From an uncultured Eubacteriales bacterium (lineage in GTDB: Bacteria; Bacillota; Clostridia; Eubacteriales; Anaerofustaceae): DNA of 5,907 bases. Every line of letters starts with the position of its first letter. Positions within the stretch are counted from its first letter, which is position 1. Positions 5,150 through 5,907 of this stretch are shown one piece after another. The notes beneath the pieces were generated by a model. It searched no databases and had not been told where the DNA came from. It worked only from the letters and a program-made list of their open reading frames with translations. The stretch lies in NCBI GenBank assembly GCA_902796565.1, contig CADBPP010000019.1:1-5907 (forward strand), given 5' to 3'. A program made the translations under genes and the position numbers.

Positions 5150-5176
5150 CGATAAGCTGAAAGGAGATATCCCCCC

Positions 5177-5907
5177 ATGGACAATGAACTGAGGGATATG
5201 ATCATACGAAACACCGGTGAGGACCATGCCAGGTTCTATGTCCCGGGACATAAGGGAAGGACGGACCTTAGCGGGGAACAGGCTCCCCTCGACGTGACGG
5301 AGCTCTACTTCACGGATGACCTCAACGACCCCGAAGGGCCCATAGCCAGAGCGGAAAGGTCCGCGTCGGAACTCTTCGGCAGCCGCTTCACTCTCTTTAC
5401 CGTGAACGGCTCATCCGCCGCGGTGATGGCGTCGGTCATGAGCTGCGCAAAGGAGGGCTCGTATGTCCTGCTGCCATCAGACAGCCACCTCTCCTGCTAC
5501 TACGGGGCCATGCACGCGTCGAGCCCTGTAAAGAGGCTGTACATAAAGGATCCGGTAATGGGGATCTCGGAGCAGGAGCTCACGGCATTTCTTGAGAAAA
5601 CGGATGAGACCTTCTCGTGCTGCGTCATAACTTCCCCCACCTACTACGGGTGCTGCGCAGAACTCGGAAAGATCGTATCCATCCTGCACGAAAGGGGCAT
5701 AAAGGTGATCGCGGACGAATCCCACGGCACCCATCTTGCCTTTACCCGCTCTGCCGGCCTGAGCGCCATGGCCTGCGGCGCCGACTATGTGGTGCATTCC
5801 GCCCACAAGACCATCGGGGCCCTCACCCAGACGGCGATGCTGCACGTGAACGATCCTCAGGCGGATGAGAACCTCGTGAGGCTGATGATGCGCACTGTCC
5901 AGAGCAC
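5177..5907 (+). CDS. Orn/Lys/Arg decarboxylase family PLP enzyme, N-terminal part (3' truncated by window)
   Basis: Cytosolic fold-type I PLP enzyme; members decarboxylate arginine, lysine or ornithine to polyamine precursors. 243 residues are visible. They start directly with the substrate-channel motif FYVPGHKGR (20-28), so the receiver-like wing domain of the large enterobacterial inducible enzymes is absent; this is the short Bacillus SpeA/YaaO-type architecture of about 480 residues. D180 in ADESHG (179-184) should pair with the PLP pyridine nitrogen. The attachment motif VHSAHKTIGALTQTA (206-220) fits the family signature fully, with K211 as the Schiff-base lysine. The ATG has AAGGAG (5161-5166) 10 nt upstream. 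Substrate specificity cannot be read from this half. In Bacillus subtilis the yaaO member precedes tmk and holB; that neighbourhood would lie beyond the window. Confidence 0.92.
   Translation, partial: MDNELRDMIIRNTGEDHARFYVPGHKGRTDLSGEQAPLDVTELYFTDDLNDPEGPIARAERSASELFGSRFTLFTVNGSSAAVMASVMSCAKEGSYVLLPSDSHLSCYYGAMHASSPVKRLYIKDPVMGISEQELTAFLEKTDETFSCCVITSPTYYGCCAELGKIVSILHERGIKVIADESHGTHLAFTRSAGLSAMACGADYVVHSAHKTIGALTQTAMLHVNDPQADENLVRLMMRTVQS

Noticed and set aside
5477..5868. Frames on both strands overlapping the decarboxylase
   Set aside because: The decarboxylase frame carries the full PLP-lysine signature through this stretch; the others are shadows.

Overview
The window looks like a chromosomal segment of a moderately GC-rich anaerobic member of the Bacillota, most likely Clostridia. 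The evidence is strong AGGAGG-type ribosome binding sites, compact units bounded by hairpin/T-tract terminators, cysteine-rich cytosolic proteins, an N-terminally short Orn/Lys/Arg decarboxylase of the Bacillus/Clostridium type, and a protein resembling the clostridial 'zinc-dependent phospholipase C' family. Species cannot be assigned from the sequence.

Layout. (1) Positions 1-159 are the last 52 codons of a gene whose protein ends in a Gly/Asp repeat tail. (2) A divergent 529-residue GroEL (213-1802) follows, without the usual GGM tail, with no recognisable groES next to it and no CIRCE operator. It ends at a strong terminator. (3) Positions 1841-2036 hold an array of inverted TATCGTAT / ATACGATA half-sites with a roughly 33-bp period. 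The array overlaps a promoter and leads into an AAA_14/DUF4143 ATPase gene (2037-3296). In sampled lines this gene is clearly AT-richer than groEL, and it sits between the terminators of two convergent units, so it is probably a mobile or recently acquired gene. (4) On the minus strand, a complete two-gene unit runs from a consensus promoter (TTGAAA-17-TATAAT) through a single-domain ('half') EPSP-synthase-like protein (4149-3481). An ATGA overlap then couples it to a 32-residue membrane peptide (3484-3386), which is followed at once by a terminator. (5) Divergent from it, with an extended -10 promoter, is a 279-residue protein that resembles clostridial Zn-phospholipase C proteins but has lost the histidine ligands. 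(6) After another terminator comes the first 243 codons of a PLP-dependent Orn/Lys/Arg decarboxylase (5177 to the window end).

How the genes relate. No single pathway unites the window. Three of the proteins look like reworked relatives of well-known enzymes: a tail-less GroEL, an EPSP synthase reduced to one of its two domains, and a Zn-PLC-like protein without its metal site. The ATPase also has a degenerate nuclease motif. The most distinctive items are the half-EPSPS plus coupled membrane peptide operon, and the phased palindromic operator array in front of the ATPase, whose product has a winged-helix-like segment that could bind it.
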